Positions 27,801 to 37,061 of a DNA stretch of 55,704 nt are shown here, one piece after another. Location of the stretch: the NCBI GenBank assembly GCA_022424905.1, contig JAKMGP010000264.1:1-55704 (forward strand). Reading direction: 5' to 3'. The position numbers and the translations under genes are program-made. The notes beneath the pieces are model-generated. The model was given only the letters and a program-made list of their open reading frames with translations, made no database searches and was not told the origin of the DNA. Source of the stretch: Akkermansiaceae bacterium (GTDB taxonomy: Bacteria > Verrucomicrobiota > Verrucomicrobiia > Verrucomicrobiales > Akkermansiaceae). Positions within the stretch are counted from its first letter, which is position 1. The number at the start of each line of letters is the position of its first letter.

Positions 27801-28112
27801 GTGTTTTCTAAAATCAAATATAGAGTCTGGAGGCTTTCGCTTGCGGGCCGGCGAATCGGCTGTCAGTATTACATCATGCAATCGATTATTCACCGGATCC
27901 GGTTTTGGATCTTAATGGCCGTATTGGGGTCGTTGGCGTCCGGAGCTGAAGACCCACCTCCATTTTTAACACCGGAAGTTAGGGCTGGAGACTCTGAGGC
28001 CAAGATGATTGAGCCCGTTCACTTTTTTGGCCTCAGTGAGGGCGTCATAAACGTTAGCCTCTTCACGGCCAAAAAGGTGGCGCGGTTTTCGATCTCAAAA
28101 GGACAATCCTAG
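27801..28112 (+). CDS. Small putative secreted protein, function unknown
   Basis: The open frame encodes 103 residues from a GTG at 27801, preceded by AAGGAAGGAAG at a good distance for ribosome binding. An internal ATG at 27876 would give a 78-residue protein with a textbook signal peptide (IIHRIRFWILMAVLGSLASG, cleavage near ALA-like ASGA/ED). The mature part is short and has no known motif. It ends 6-27 bases before recJ and may share its transcript. I do not recognise it. A shorter antisense frame at 27681-27893 overlaps its start, and the coding call is moderate. Confidence 0.45.
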   Translation: MFSKIKYRVWRLSLAGRRIGCQYYIMQSIIHRIRFWILMAVLGSLASGAEDPPPFLTPEVRAGDSEAKMIEPVHFFGLSEGVINVSLFTAKKVARFSISKGQS

Positions 28113-28139
28113 TAGATCTTGAGCCAGGAAGAAAAGCAG

Positions 28140-29831
28140 GTGCAGTGGGTCATCCGCGAAGCACCCGAGGGTTGGCGGGATCTCGTTCCGGAGGGAATGC
28201 CGGGTATTCTTGGTCAATTGCTTGCGCAAAGAGGAGTTCATTATGATGAGGTTGAGCGGTTTCTGCGGCCACGTCTTGCCGAGCTAACGGATCCTTTCGA
28301 GATTCCGGAGATCAATCTTGCGGTTGAGCGGATCTTGCATGCGGTTGATAAAGAAGAACGCGTTTGCGTATACGGAGATTACGATGTTGATGGGGTAAGC
28401 TCGATTGCAGTGCTCTGTAAAACACTCGAAGCATTTGGTTTGAAACCAGCCTCGTTTATTCCTCGCCGGAGTAGCGAGGGATACGGATTGAGTGAGGAGG
28501 GGCTAAGACGTTGCCTGAATGAATGCGGTAAGCCTGACCTCATGATTTCGGTTGATTGTGGAACGGTTTCAAACGAGGCGATCGCGATGCTGAAGAAGCA
28601 AGGGGTTGATACCGTTGTCGTTGATCATCACGAAATTGGTCCTGATGGGCGACCCGATTGTGTTGCCTTGGTTAACCCAAAAGCATCGGGGCATTCTCTC
28701 GAATATCTTTGCGCAGCGGGGGTCGTTTTTAAGTTGGCACACGCGTTATTAAAACAAAGGCCGCTTGAGAAATTTGATCTGAAATCAGTGCTCGATCTGG
28801 TGGCGGTCGCAACTATTTCGGATATCGTTCCCTTAGTGGATGAAAACCGACTCCTAGTAAGGCATGGTTTGCGGAGACTGGAGAACTCAGCCCGGCCGGG
28901 ACTCCGGGCGCTTTTAAAACTCACTGGGACTGAGGGAAGATTAAGTAGTTCTGATATTGGTTTTCGGATCGGCCCTAGATTGAATGCCGCTGGACGGATG
29001 GATCAACCGGAGCAAGCCCTCGCGATTCTAATGACGGATTGCTCAAACAAGGCTCTCGATTTGGCTGACGAGCTGGAGAATTTCAATCGCAACCGTCAAC
29101 AGTTGGAGCAAGCAATTTTTGCAGAGGCGATGGCGATGTTAAAAGATAGTTCCAATGACCCGGTTATCGTCGTTGGTTCGCGATCGTGGCACGCGGGAGT
29201 CGTTGGAATCGTTGCCTCTCGCTTGATGCGGCTGTATCATAAACCCGCCTTTGTGATTTCGATCGATAAAAATGGTATAGGGAAAGGAAGTGGTCGAAGC
29301 ATCGCGGGGATTTCATTAGTTGAGGCTATCGGATCGTGTCGAGAGCATCTGATCGCAGGGGGAGGACATCATATGGCAGCGGGTTTGAGTATCCATGAAG
29401 ATCTGATCGATGTTTTCCGCGAGGACTTCGTGAAATTTGTGAATGAAACTTGCGGAGGAAAGGACCTCGAAGCCAAGGTGCATGTTGATGCCGAAGTTGA
29501 GCTCGGAGAACTCTCTCTCGATTTCCTGGCGAGCTACGAGCTTTTGCATCCATTTGGAAGTTCAAATCCTCAGCCGGTTTTCATGGCTCGTAATGTTTGG
29601 CTCACCGAGCCGCCAAGGCGCTTGAAGAATAACCATCTACGGCTATCTCTGCGTCAGGGCTATGATGAGCATGATGCCATTTTTTTTGGCGGGGGAGCCA
29701 AGGAATTGCCGGATCCTCCTTGGGATATTGCTTTTGCAGTTGATCGAAATGTTTTTCGTGGTCGGGTAAGCGTACAAGTCAGTATTCAAAATGTGAGGGC
29801 TTCGGCCGGAAATGAAAATGAATCCGAATGA
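28140..29831 (+). CDS. recJ: Single-stranded-DNA-specific exonuclease RecJ
   Basis: RecJ degrades single-stranded DNA 5' to 3' in recombination and mismatch repair. The DHH-phosphoesterase motifs are all present: DYDVDG at 80-85, SVDCG, DHH at 162-164 with the following acidic/His context, and the DHHA1 motif GGGHHMAAG near 407-415. The GTG at 28140 is chosen because CAGGAAGAAAAG sits just upstream at good spacing and because VQWVIREAP resembles RecJ N-termini. A TTG at 28119 in frame is the other option. The length of about 563 residues is normal. Its end overlaps recG by 20 bases, so the two repair genes are translationally linked. Confidence 0.95.
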   Translation: MQWVIREAPEGWRDLVPEGMPGILGQLLAQRGVHYDEVERFLRPRLAELTDPFEIPEINLAVERILHAVDKEERVCVYGDYDVDGVSSIAVLCKTLEAFGLKPASFIPRRSSEGYGLSEEGLRRCLNECGKPDLMISVDCGTVSNEAIAMLKKQGVDTVVVDHHEIGPDGRPDCVALVNPKASGHSLEYLCAAGVVFKLAHALLKQRPLEKFDLKSVLDLVAVATISDIVPLVDENRLLVRHGLRRLENSARPGLRALLKLTGTEGRLSSSDIGFRIGPRLNAAGRMDQPEQALAILMTDCSNKALDLADELENFNRNRQQLEQAIFAEAMAMLKDSSNDPVIVVGSRSWHAGVVGIVASRLMRLYHKPAFVISIDKNGIGKGSGRSIAGISLVEAIGSCREHLIAGGGHHMAAGLSIHEDLIDVFREDFVKFVNETCGGKDLEAKVHVDAEVELGELSLDFLASYELLHPFGSSNPQPVFMARNVWLTEPPRRLKNNHLRLSLRQGYDEHDAIFFGGGAKELPDPPWDIAFAVDRNVFRGRVSVQVSIQNVRASAGNENESE

Positions 29832-31824
29832 TTCGCTTCAATTGCTACCGGGCATTCGTGCTCAGGAGGTCGAGGCACTAAGAGTCGCCGGAATTGAGAG
29901 ATTATCGGGCCTGATTGACTGGCTCCCCAAACGATATGAGGATCGACGTCGTTTCGATGCCTTTCCGGCTCAAGCAGGTGGTGGTTCGGTTTGTCTAAGG
30001 GGTTTGGTAATCGATACCCAACGCAAAGGTTTTGGGGGAAAGGGGTTTTATGAGGCTGTCGTCGAGGATCACGCCGGGGGAGGTTTTTCTCAGGTTACAT
30101 GCCGTTGGTTTAAGATGCCTTTTCTCCATAAGATCATAGCGGCGGGGCATGAGGTCGTGCTTTATGGAAAGCCAAAAGAGAGTGGAGGAAAGGTCGTAAT
30201 TGATCATCCGGAGTTTGAGGTTGTTTCGGAAGAGGGTCAAAGCGTTCATCTCGAGCGTATTGTTCCAATCTACAGGAACGTGAGTGGTGTTCCTCAGAGA
30301 AAATTGCGGGAGATTATTTCTCGGGTTCTCGAGGTGATCGATGGTGATTCTTTGATTCCGGTGTATGACATCGATCCTTCTTATCCTAGAATTGAAGCTT
30401 TTCGTGAGGTTCATTTTCCCGGGGAATTGAAGGAGTCTGATGCGGCACGGCGTTATTTTGCAAAGGAAGAATTTTTCCTTCAGCAGTTACGGGTCGTTTG
30501 GCGAAGGGCGCGTCATGCAGATTTGAGTGGGCGGATTCTAGGAAAACGCACGGTGCTTCTCACTGAGTTTTATAATTCGCTACCCTTTGATTTGACTAAT
30601 GCCCAAAAGAGGAGTGTTAAGGAGATCATTGGGGACATGCGGGTGCAACGTCCAATGAATCGACTACTGCAAGGTGATGTTGGGAGTGGGAAGACTTTCG
30701 TGGCGATGTGCGCGATGCTGCTTGCTGTTGATTCTGGTTGTCAGGCAGTTTTGATGGCTCCAACCCAGATTCTTGCAGAGCAACACCATCTTACTTTTTC
30801 GAAATGGCTTTCGCCACTCGGTATTAAAGTGGGCTTAGCAACGGCTGACCGGAGGGAAGATGTGGGCGCAGCTTCGATTATAGTGGGAACTCATGCACTG
30901 CTTTACGATAAGGTGGATTTTGATGATCTGGGTCTAATTGTGATCGATGAACAACATAAGTTTGGTGTAGCCCAGCGAGAGAAACTGATCCACCGGGGAG
31001 TAATGCCCGATGTGTTGGTTATGACAGCAACCCCAATTCCAAGAACTTTGACCTTAACAATTTACGGTGACCTTGATGTCTCAATCTTAGATGAGTTACC
31101 GGCTGGGAGAGGTAAGATTATCAGCGGAGTTCGCGTGAAACCGAAGATCACCGAAATGACCAATTTTCTCATTGGTCAGCTTGAAGAGGGACGTCAGGCC
31201 TATTTGGTTTATCCACTTGTCGACGAGAGCAAATCGATCAAAGCAGCATCGGCTGTTGAGGAGCACCCAAAGTGGCAGAAGCGATTTAAGCACTTCGAAG
31301 TCGAATTACTTCACGGCAAAATGCCATCCGAAGAGAAGGAAGCGGTGATGACTCGTTTTCGTGACGGCAAAACGGAAGTGTTGGTTTCGACAACCGTAAT
31401 CGAGGTCGGTGTGGATGTGCCCAATGCTAACGTCATGGTGATCTTTAATGCCGAGCGTTTTGGTTTAGCTCAGCTTCACCAATTACGAGGTCGGATTGGT
31501 CGGGGAGAGCACAAGAGCTATTGTGTCCTCGTCACCGATGGAAAGAATCCGGAAGCAATTGAAAAACTGAAAATTTTGGCCGGAACTGTTGATGGATTCA
31601 AGATTGCGGAAGAAGATTTAAGACTGCGTGGGCCAGGTGAGGTTTTGGGAACCCGACAGAGCGGGACAGGAGGCTTGCGGTTTGTGGAGTTTTTGTCAGA
31701 CACATCCATCATTCGTGAGGCGCGTGCAATTGCTGAGAAATTGCTGAGCGAAGATCCAAGCCTTAAACAAAACCTCCATCTGAAAACGTGGCTCCTAGGG
31801 CAGACTGAGTTTACAAATCAATAG
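29812..31824 (+). CDS. recG: ATP-dependent DNA helicase RecG
   Basis: RecG remodels stalled replication forks and Holliday junctions. The 670-residue protein has the N-terminal wedge/OB region, Walker A GDVGSGKT (288-295), the DEQH box (379-382), TATPIPRTLTLTIYGDLD (motif III region) and helicase motifs V-VI (STTVIEVGVDVPNA, QLRGRIGRG). The C-terminal TRG-type segment EEDLRLRGPGEVLGTRQSG is present. All catalytic motifs are intact and the length is normal. ATGs at 29812 and 29818 are both possible starts. It overlaps recJ by 20 bases and is convergent with the next gene, 10 bases away. Confidence 0.96.
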   Translation: MKMNPNDSLQLLPGIRAQEVEALRVAGIERLSGLIDWLPKRYEDRRRFDAFPAQAGGGSVCLRGLVIDTQRKGFGGKGFYEAVVEDHAGGGFSQVTCRWFKMPFLHKIIAAGHEVVLYGKPKESGGKVVIDHPEFEVVSEEGQSVHLERIVPIYRNVSGVPQRKLREIISRVLEVIDGDSLIPVYDIDPSYPRIEAFREVHFPGELKESDAARRYFAKEEFFLQQLRVVWRRARHADLSGRILGKRTVLLTEFYNSLPFDLTNAQKRSVKEIIGDMRVQRPMNRLLQGDVGSGKTFVAMCAMLLAVDSGCQAVLMAPTQILAEQHHLTFSKWLSPLGIKVGLATADRREDVGAASIIVGTHALLYDKVDFDDLGLIVIDEQHKFGVAQREKLIHRGVMPDVLVMTATPIPRTLTLTIYGDLDVSILDELPAGRGKIISGVRVKPKITEMTNFLIGQLEEGRQAYLVYPLVDESKSIKAASAVEEHPKWQKRFKHFEVELLHGKMPSEEKEAVMTRFRDGKTEVLVSTTVIEVGVDVPNANVMVIFNAERFGLAQLHQLRGRIGRGEHKSYCVLVTDGKNPEAIEKLKILAGTVDGFKIAEEDLRLRGPGEVLGTRQSGTGGLRFVEFLSDTSIIREARAIAEKLLSEDPSLKQNLHLKTWLLGQTEFTNQ

Positions 31825-31834
31825 CCTAGAAAAA

Positions 31835-32326
31835 TCACTGATATCTTCTGGCTCGGATTGCGGTAATTTTCCATCTCTCTTTCAGTTCGAGGTCAAAAAT
31901 AAGTTCCCATAATTCGCTTTTGGTCTCTCGAAGGGGAGTCGTCATTGTGATCTCATCGATCCGAGTTAACTGGGCTTTGTTGCCCACGAGTTGAAGGTCT
32001 TCTTCGCGCTTTGTGAATTTTCGTCTCACTGTTATCGAGTGAAGTTGATCGACTCGATTACAAAGGCCCTCCAATGACATTTCTTTGGGTATTTCTAAAT
32101 TAAACGGGAGCTCCGGGACTTTGAGGGTAATGGGCTCCGCGGTGGAAGCTTGGACGGCTTCATGAACATCTTTCCGGCTTCGGAGATTTGAGCTGTTATA
32201 TTCGATAGCGCTGATGAATTGATCGATCGTCCGGTTAATTTGTTGTTTGGGTTGATTGTAGTACCAGACGACCCCGCCAATCATCGCGACTACGATGAGG
32301 GAGATGATCGCAATACGGTGCTTCAT
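31835..32326 (-). CDS. Small membrane-anchored protein, possibly NTF2-like fold
   Basis: The protein has 163 residues. The N-terminus is a membrane anchor or uncleaved signal (HRIAIISLIVVAMIGGVVWYY). The rest has a helix-rich start (INRTIDQFISAIEYN) and ends in a beta pattern LWELIFDLELKERWKITAIRARR. This resembles the last strands of NTF2/SnoaL-like domains, although no catalytic residues stand out. It starts 6 bases downstream of the methyltransferase gene and is probably co-transcribed with it. The function is unknown. Confidence 0.7.
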   Translation of the reverse strand: MKHRIAIISLIVVAMIGGVVWYYNQPKQQINRTIDQFISAIEYNSSNLRSRKDVHEAVQASTAEPITLKVPELPFNLEIPKEMSLEGLCNRVDQLHSITVRRKFTKREEDLQLVGNKAQLTRIDEITMTTPLRETKSELWELIFDLELKERWKITAIRARRYQ

Positions 32327-32332
32327 GTGGTG

Positions 32333-33493
32333 CTATCGATTTGGGGCAAGTTGGAATGTGAATCCTTTAAGATATTCGGTTTCGGGGAGGGTTGCTATGA
32401 TGGGGTGATCAAGGCGCTGCGAATGATTGTCAATCATTCGGAGGGTTCTCTTGCCATCAACTGCGGCGCTCCTGACACTCTCAAGAAAAAGTTCGCGGGT
32501 CGCGTGATGAGAGCAACAGAAGGTCGCAAGGATTCCGCTCTGATTCAACATGCCGAGGGCCCTCAGGTGGATTTCTTTGTAACCACGCATGGCATCTTTA
32601 ACGGTCTTCTTGTTTCGGGTGAACGATGGGGGATCAAGGATTATTAGATCGTAAGTTTCATCGTGTCTCCTGAGGAAATCGAAGGCGTTAGCTGTGATTG
32701 TCTCAATTTGCACTCCGGTGAGTTCAGCGTTTTTGGCTGCTGCCGTTGTGGCATCTTCAGAGATATCGACGGCGCGAACGGATTGAGCTCCAGCGAGTGC
32801 GCATGCTAGACTAAACCCTCCTTGGTTGCAGAATAGATCAAGGACCTTCTTTCCGGATGCTAAGCGGGCGACTTTTTGGTAACTGTCCATAATGTCGAGG
32901 TAGAGTCCGGTTTTTTGTCCATTTGCAGGATCGATTTCGAAAACTGAATCTTGGTGCGAAACCGTAAAGGGCTTTGGTTGATCTCCATGAACCATGAAAA
33001 TTTCTTGTTCAAGTCCCTCAGGTCGTCTCATCGAGGAGTCGTTACGAAGAGTAATTGATTTGGGTGAGAGAAGTTCAACGAGACAGCTAACAATTAGATC
33101 TTTGCGTTGATCCATCGCTAAAGTGGTTGTCTGTAAGACGAGATGCTTGCCATATTGATCAACGATTACGCCAGGAAGGCCGTCTGATTCGCTCCAAATT
33201 ATTCGTCGAAGGGTCTGCCCGATCTTAAGAGATTCTCGATAATTGATGGCCTGACCGAGTCGTCGTAGAAAAAATTCGGCATCAAGTTTCTGTTTTCTTC
33301 GGGAAATCCTACGCGCCACGATTTGCGACTGAGGGTTATAGATTGCTACCCCTAGGGGGCGATCCTTGAAATCTTTGAGTGTTACGACGTCCCCAGGTTC
33401 GGGATTTCCGAAAGTTTTTTGGATTTCCGAAGCGTAGACCCACTCGTGGCCGTGGAAAATGCGGGAGCGGGGTTTAATAATGAGGCCTGGCAT
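32333..33493 (-). CDS. Class I SAM-dependent 23S rRNA (cytosine) methyltransferase, RlmI-like
   Basis: The enzyme transfers a methyl group from S-adenosylmethionine to an rRNA base. RlmI of E. coli makes m5C1962. With the ATG at 33493 it has 386 residues, starting MPGLIIKPRSRIFHGHEW, the usual beginning of the N-terminal PUA domain (IFHGHEWVYASEI, PGDVVTLKDFKDRPLGVAIYN). The central domain and Rossmann domain follow, with KVLDLFCNQGGFSLACALAGA (SAM motif I) and LIILDPPSFTRNKKT (motif IV). Frames upstream to 33604 would overlap the divergent H1-like gene and look unconserved. Closely related subfamilies (RlmK-like) cannot be excluded, so no gene symbol is given. Confidence 0.88.
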   Translation of the reverse strand: MPGLIIKPRSRIFHGHEWVYASEIQKTFGNPEPGDVVTLKDFKDRPLGVAIYNPQSQIVARRISRRKQKLDAEFFLRRLGQAINYRESLKIGQTLRRIIWSESDGLPGVIVDQYGKHLVLQTTTLAMDQRKDLIVSCLVELLSPKSITLRNDSSMRRPEGLEQEIFMVHGDQPKPFTVSHQDSVFEIDPANGQKTGLYLDIMDSYQKVARLASGKKVLDLFCNQGGFSLACALAGAQSVRAVDISEDATTAAAKNAELTGVQIETITANAFDFLRRHDETYDLIILDPPSFTRNKKTVKDAMRGYKEIHLRALGMLNQSGILATFCCSHHATRELFLESVRSAAVDGKRTLRMIDNHSQRLDHPIIATLPETEYLKGFTFQLAPNR

Positions 33494-33595
33494 GCGGAAA
33501 GAAAAGGGCAGGGGAGCAAGGAGTTCAAGACATGGCGCGCCTTTTCGCTTGAACATCTTGGCAATGGGGCCTAACTCCGTGGCGAACTTAATCCT

Positions 33596-33928
33596 ATGGG
33601 TCAAAATCTTAAAACTCGCCAGAAGCGCCGCCGCAGAAAACTTTATCTGAAGCGGAAAAACGAACGTATTAAAGCTGGAGCCTCTTCAAAGGCAGCCAAA
33701 ACAGACAAGCCAGCCAAGAAGACCGTTAAGAAGGCAGCCAAAAAGGTTGCTAAGAAGGCAGCCAAAAAGGTCGCTAAGAAAGCAGCCAAAAAGACCGCTA
33801 AGAAGGCCGCTAAGAAGGCCGCTAAGCCAAAAACAGAGACCCCTAAGGCTGCCGAAGCAAAGGTCGAAGAAACCAAATCAGAGGAAAGTTCTTCCGAGGA
33901 ACCAAAGGATTCTACGTCAGAAGAGTAG
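33596..33928 (+). CDS. Histone H1-like, lysine/alanine-rich DNA-binding protein
   Basis: The protein has 110 residues in three parts. A compact basic N-terminus (GQNLKTRQKRRRRKLYLKRK) comes first. The middle is a repeat of KKAAKK/KKVAKK/KKTAKK units (about residues 40-80) like the C-terminal domain of eukaryotic H1 and the chlamydial Hc2 protein. The tail is acidic and Ser/Glu-rich. The repeat probably binds DNA or RNA non-specifically, and its lysines are typical acetylation targets. The basic start looks like a short conserved block that I associate with PVC genomes, but this is from memory. The repeat is also visible at DNA level between 33715 and 33830. It is divergent from the methyltransferase with about 100 bases between, and is followed by a clear terminator. 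Confidence 0.85.
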   Translation: MGQNLKTRQKRRRRKLYLKRKNERIKAGASSKAAKTDKPAKKTVKKAAKKVAKKAAKKVAKKAAKKTAKKAAKKAAKPKTETPKAAEAKVEETKSEESSSEEPKDSTSEE

Positions 33929-33953
33929 GAATCATCTTACTTATCCTAGCTTT

Positions 33954-33990
33954 AAAAACCTGCTGAGCACCGGCTTGGCGGGTTTTTCTT
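33954..33990 (+). terminator. Rho-independent terminator after the H1-like gene
   Basis: AAAAACCTGCT pairs with GGCGGGTTTTT (two G-U pairs) around a 12-base loop and is followed by CTTT, 25 bases after the stop codon. The A-run before and T-run after the stem make it potentially effective in both directions. It separates the H1-like gene from the lipoprotein gene. Confidence 0.75.
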
Positions 33991-34023
33991 TGGATATCTG
34001 GTGGAATTGCGCGAACCTAGGGA

Positions 34024-34515
34024 GTGCTCAAAAACTCTCTCGCCCTTTTTTTAGTGGTTTTATTGTCGTTCGGCTGCAGTAGCGAAGAGGATGATCTTGT
34101 TGAAGAGGCTCCATTTCCTGAGATCGAGAAGATCCAGCTTCTGGTGATTCATCACCGAAAGAATGGGGATCTAATCAGCTATCTCGCTCTTGAAAAAGTT
34201 CCTGCTAACTTACGAGCTTTTGTTGAACCAACGGATGGTAATCAGGAGCTTTTTGTGACCGTTCTCGGAACGAAGCGCCATGATTTGTTGAAGAGAAGTT
34301 TCTCGATCTCAAGCCAAATCGGGGAAAACTCCCATGGGAAGATCACCGTCATCGTTGAAAATGGTCTAGCAGTTAGCATTGATGGAAATGGATTTCATAG
34401 CCCAGCCCTCGTTTCCATAGATTCCCTAGACATGATCGAACAGGCATTAGCTCAGGGAAACATGGGGTTGGAGGGGCCCTCGACGATTACGATTTCAAAT
34501 CAAGAGGTTGAGTAA
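34024..34515 (+). CDS. Putative lipoprotein, function unknown
   Basis: The protein has 163 residues. A GTG start at 34024 follows CCTAGGGAG. The signal peptide ends in a lipobox, LLSFGC, with the Cys at residue 18, followed by an acidic SSEEDD stretch, so it is likely lipid-anchored in the outer or inner membrane. The mature part is a beta-rich domain of about 130 residues without known motifs; it includes VTVLGTKRHDLLKRSFSISS and KITVIVENGLAVSIDGNGF. It lies 150 bases before ftsH in the same direction. The function is not recognised. Confidence 0.72.
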   Translation: MLKNSLALFLVVLLSFGCSSEEDDLVEEAPFPEIEKIQLLVIHHRKNGDLISYLALEKVPANLRAFVEPTDGNQELFVTVLGTKRHDLLKRSFSISSQIGENSHGKITVIVENGLAVSIDGNGFHSPALVSIDSLDMIEQALAQGNMGLEGPSTITISNQEVE

Positions 34516-34665
34516 TATAAGACTAGAACTATGATTTTTGGGGGCGGGTGAATTAGCCCTTTGTCCCCGTGGTGTAAATCAGCAAAAAAAGGCGTTTTCA
34601 TTCCATTTTCTTGCGCTAGCGTCCGGTGCCGGGATGGAAGCTTTGAGGCCGCCGGTAAGTTTATT

Positions 34666-37017
34666 ATGTCCGAGCAACAGCCACCAGAGATCCCGGGATC
34701 GAAAAAACCAGCCCAGACTCCCTCAGACAAGGGAGTGAACTGGAAAGTGATCATTTTGTTCACCATCGCTTTGGCGATTATATTCGTGGCCATAGAGGGT
34801 GCTGGCGATGGTGATCGCGAGACTCTTAAGTTTACGGAGTTCCGCGAAGCATTACTTGAGGGTCGAATTCTTCAAACTGCCTCGGAAGATTACCCGGCCG
34901 GAAAACTTGAGCTAGTCACTTTTACCGGTGAGGCTCGCGCTGAAATAACGGGGCGGTTTTCTAAGGACGATGTTCTTGTGAAAGACTGGGAGAAGCAGGT
35001 TCAAATTAAATCCGTTGTTCAGGTCGATATCGACAGTATTAGCAACGATCTCGACGAAACATTTGGGGAGAAGTTGAACTGGGTTGCGGTGGCTCCCGAG
35101 GATGACAGTTCAACAAAGGAGGTTCCTTTTTCGCAGATAAAGACCCTTCTTTCCGAAAATCGATTAGTTCTTGGAAAAGACGTCGAATTTAAGATTTTTC
35201 GAGAATTGAACTCAAACGTCGCTACCCTTTATGCGACTGAGGGTGAGCCGGTTGGATTTAGCTCTGAAGAGCTAAAGACAATGGTGTCTGATGGTGACCT
35301 CAAGAGTTTCCAAGTTAAACTGAGCGCAAGCTCGCGCGGAAAGTTGGAAGCCTTGATCGATTCAGGTATTTCCACGCGAAACCAGGACAACACTTTTGGA
35401 AAAATCATGATGAGCCTTCTCCCGGTTCTCCTCCTAATCGTCCTGATTTTCTTTCTTTTCAGACACCAAATGAAGTCAGCTGGTCGTGGGGCAATGAGTT
35501 TTGGTAAGTCCAAGGCGAAGCTTCTCACCATGGACCAACAAAGGGTGACGTTTAAAGATGTTGCTGGGATCCAAGAGGCAAAGGAAGAGCTTTTCGAGAT
35601 TGTCGATTTTCTTCGTGACCCTCAAAAGTTTCAGGCTCTTGGCGGAACGATTCCGAAGGGTGTTCTTATGGTTGGGCCTCCAGGAACTGGTAAAACCTTA
35701 TTGGCACGCGCTATTGCTGGCGAAGCCGAGGTTCCGTTCTTCTCGATTAGTGGTTCTGATTTTGTGGAAATGTTTGTGGGGGTTGGGGCCAGTCGAGTCC
35801 GTGATATGTTTGAGCAAGGGAAAAAGAATGCTCCTTGTCTTGTCTTTATCGATGAAATTGACGCTGTCGGCCGCCACCGCGGACATGGGATGGGAGGCGG
35901 TCACGATGAAAGAGAGCAAACCTTGAATGCGCTCCTTGTTGAGATGGATGGTTTTGATACTCAGGAGGGAGTCATCATCATTGCGGCAACAAACCGTCCT
36001 GACGTTTTGGATCCAGCCCTTCTCCGGCCCGGTCGCTTTGATCGTCAGGTAACCGTAGCTCTCCCTGATGTTAAGGGGCGAGAGCAGATTCTTGGGGTTC
36101 ATACCAAGAAAATTAAACTGGCTGCTGGAACAGATCTTGGTCTCATCGCACGAGGAACCCCCGGGTTTTCAGGGGCGGAATTGGCAAACCTTATCAACGA
36201 GGCCGCTCTTCTCGCTGCTCGCAAGGGAATCAAAGCTGTGACTCTTGCAGAGATGGAAGAGGCCCGTGATAAGGTTCGTTGGGGGCGTGAACGGAGAAGC
36301 TTGGCCCTCTCAGATAAGGAGAAAAAGAATACTGCCTATCACGAGGCTGGGCATGCCATTTTGAATGAAATTTTAGACCACACTGATCCACTTCATAAGG
36401 TCACGATCATCCCGCGGGGACCTTCGCTCGGATCAACCATGTTTCTTCCGGATGAAGATAAGTTCAACTATCGCAAGAATGAACTTCTTTCGCAGCTCAT
36501 TGTTCTTATGGGAGGACGTGTTGCGGAAGAGATTATCTTTGGGGATGTTACCAATGGTGCAATGGGAGATATCCGAATGGCGACGAGTCTAGCCCGCAAG
36601 ATGGTTTGTGAGTGGGGGATGAGTACTGACCTCGGAATGGTTGAGTATGGCGATGGCGGAGGGGGTGGCTTCCTCGCTCGTGATATGATGAGTCAGTCTA
36701 AAAATTACTCCGAAGATACGGCTCAAAAAATTGATAATGAGATTAAGGATTTAATTGATCATGCCTACAAAGAAGCCGAAAGGCTTCTCAATGATAATCG
36801 GACTCTACTTGATAAGATTTCAGAGGCTCTTTTAGAGTTTGAGACATTGGACGCGCAACATATCAAGGATCTCATCGAGCATGGTGAGATGAAGGATCCA
36901 CCCAAGCCACCAGAACCGCCGGAGATCCCTGATGACATGCAGAAGGAGAAAGCTCCGGAGTCGACCGAGAAAGAAAATCGGGGTGAAGATAGTTCGTTAA
37001 TATCGGCTTTCACTTAA
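34666..37017 (+). CDS. ftsH: ATP-dependent zinc metalloprotease FtsH, enlarged periplasmic region
   Basis: FtsH is a membrane AAA+ protease that degrades misfolded membrane proteins and regulators. The ATG at 34666 gives 783 residues; E. coli FtsH has 644. Two membrane helices (about 26-43 and 247-267) enclose a periplasmic part of about 200 residues, roughly twice the usual size. The AAA domain has GPPGTGKT (336-343), [14 protein letters not shown] and the second region of homology ([18 protein letters not shown]). The protease site HEAGH is at 559-563 with third zinc ligand D635 ([10 protein letters not shown]). A proline- and glutamate-rich tail follows. Everything catalytic is intact. An upstream frame to 34561 lacks a good start. 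Confidence 0.96.
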   Translation: MSEQQPPEIPGSKKPAQTPSDKGVNWKVIILFTIALAIIFVAIEGAGDGDRETLKFTEFREALLEGRILQTASEDYPAGKLELVTFTGEARAEITGRFSKDDVLVKDWEKQVQIKSVVQVDIDSISNDLDETFGEKLNWVAVAPEDDSSTKEVPFSQIKTLLSENRLVLGKDVEFKIFRELNSNVATLYATEGEPVGFSSEELKTMVSDGDLKSFQVKLSASSRGKLEALIDSGISTRNQDNTFGKIMMSLLPVLLLIVLIFFLFRHQMKSAGRGAMSFGKSKAKLLTMDQQRVTFKDVAGIQEAKEELFEIVDFLRDPQKFQALGGTIPKGVLMVGPPGTGKTLLARAIAGEAEVPFFSISGSDFVEMFVGVGASRVRDMFEQGKKNAPCLVFIDEIDAVGRHRGHGMGGGHDEREQTLNALLVEMDGFDTQEGVIIIAATNRPDVLDPALLRPGRFDRQVTVALPDVKGREQILGVHTKKIKLAAGTDLGLIARGTPGFSGAELANLINEAALLAARKGIKAVTLAEMEEARDKVRWGRERRSLALSDKEKKNTAYHEAGHAILNEILDHTDPLHKVTIIPRGPSLGSTMFLPDEDKFNYRKNELLSQLIVLMGGRVAEEIIFGDVTNGAMGDIRMATSLARKMVCEWGMSTDLGMVEYGDGGGGGFLARDMMSQSKNYSEDTAQKIDNEIKDLIDHAYKEAERLLNDNRTLLDKISEALLEFETLDAQHIKDLIEHGEMKDPPKPPEPPEIPDDMQKEKAPESTEKENRGEDSSLISAFT

Positions 37018-37061
37018 TTTTTCCGAGGATCAAGTTTCTCAAACACACTCAAAAAGTAATT

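Noticed and set aside
27681-27893. Minus-strand frame of 70 codons before the small secreted protein
   Set aside because: It has no family, overlaps the better-supported plus-strand frame and lacks a clear ribosome-binding site. It remains possible but unsupported.
33643-33876. Hydrophobic frame of Ala/Phe/Leu repeats on the minus strand
   Set aside because: It is the exact antisense of the lysine/alanine-rich H1-like repeat. The AAKK codons read backwards give a false membrane protein.
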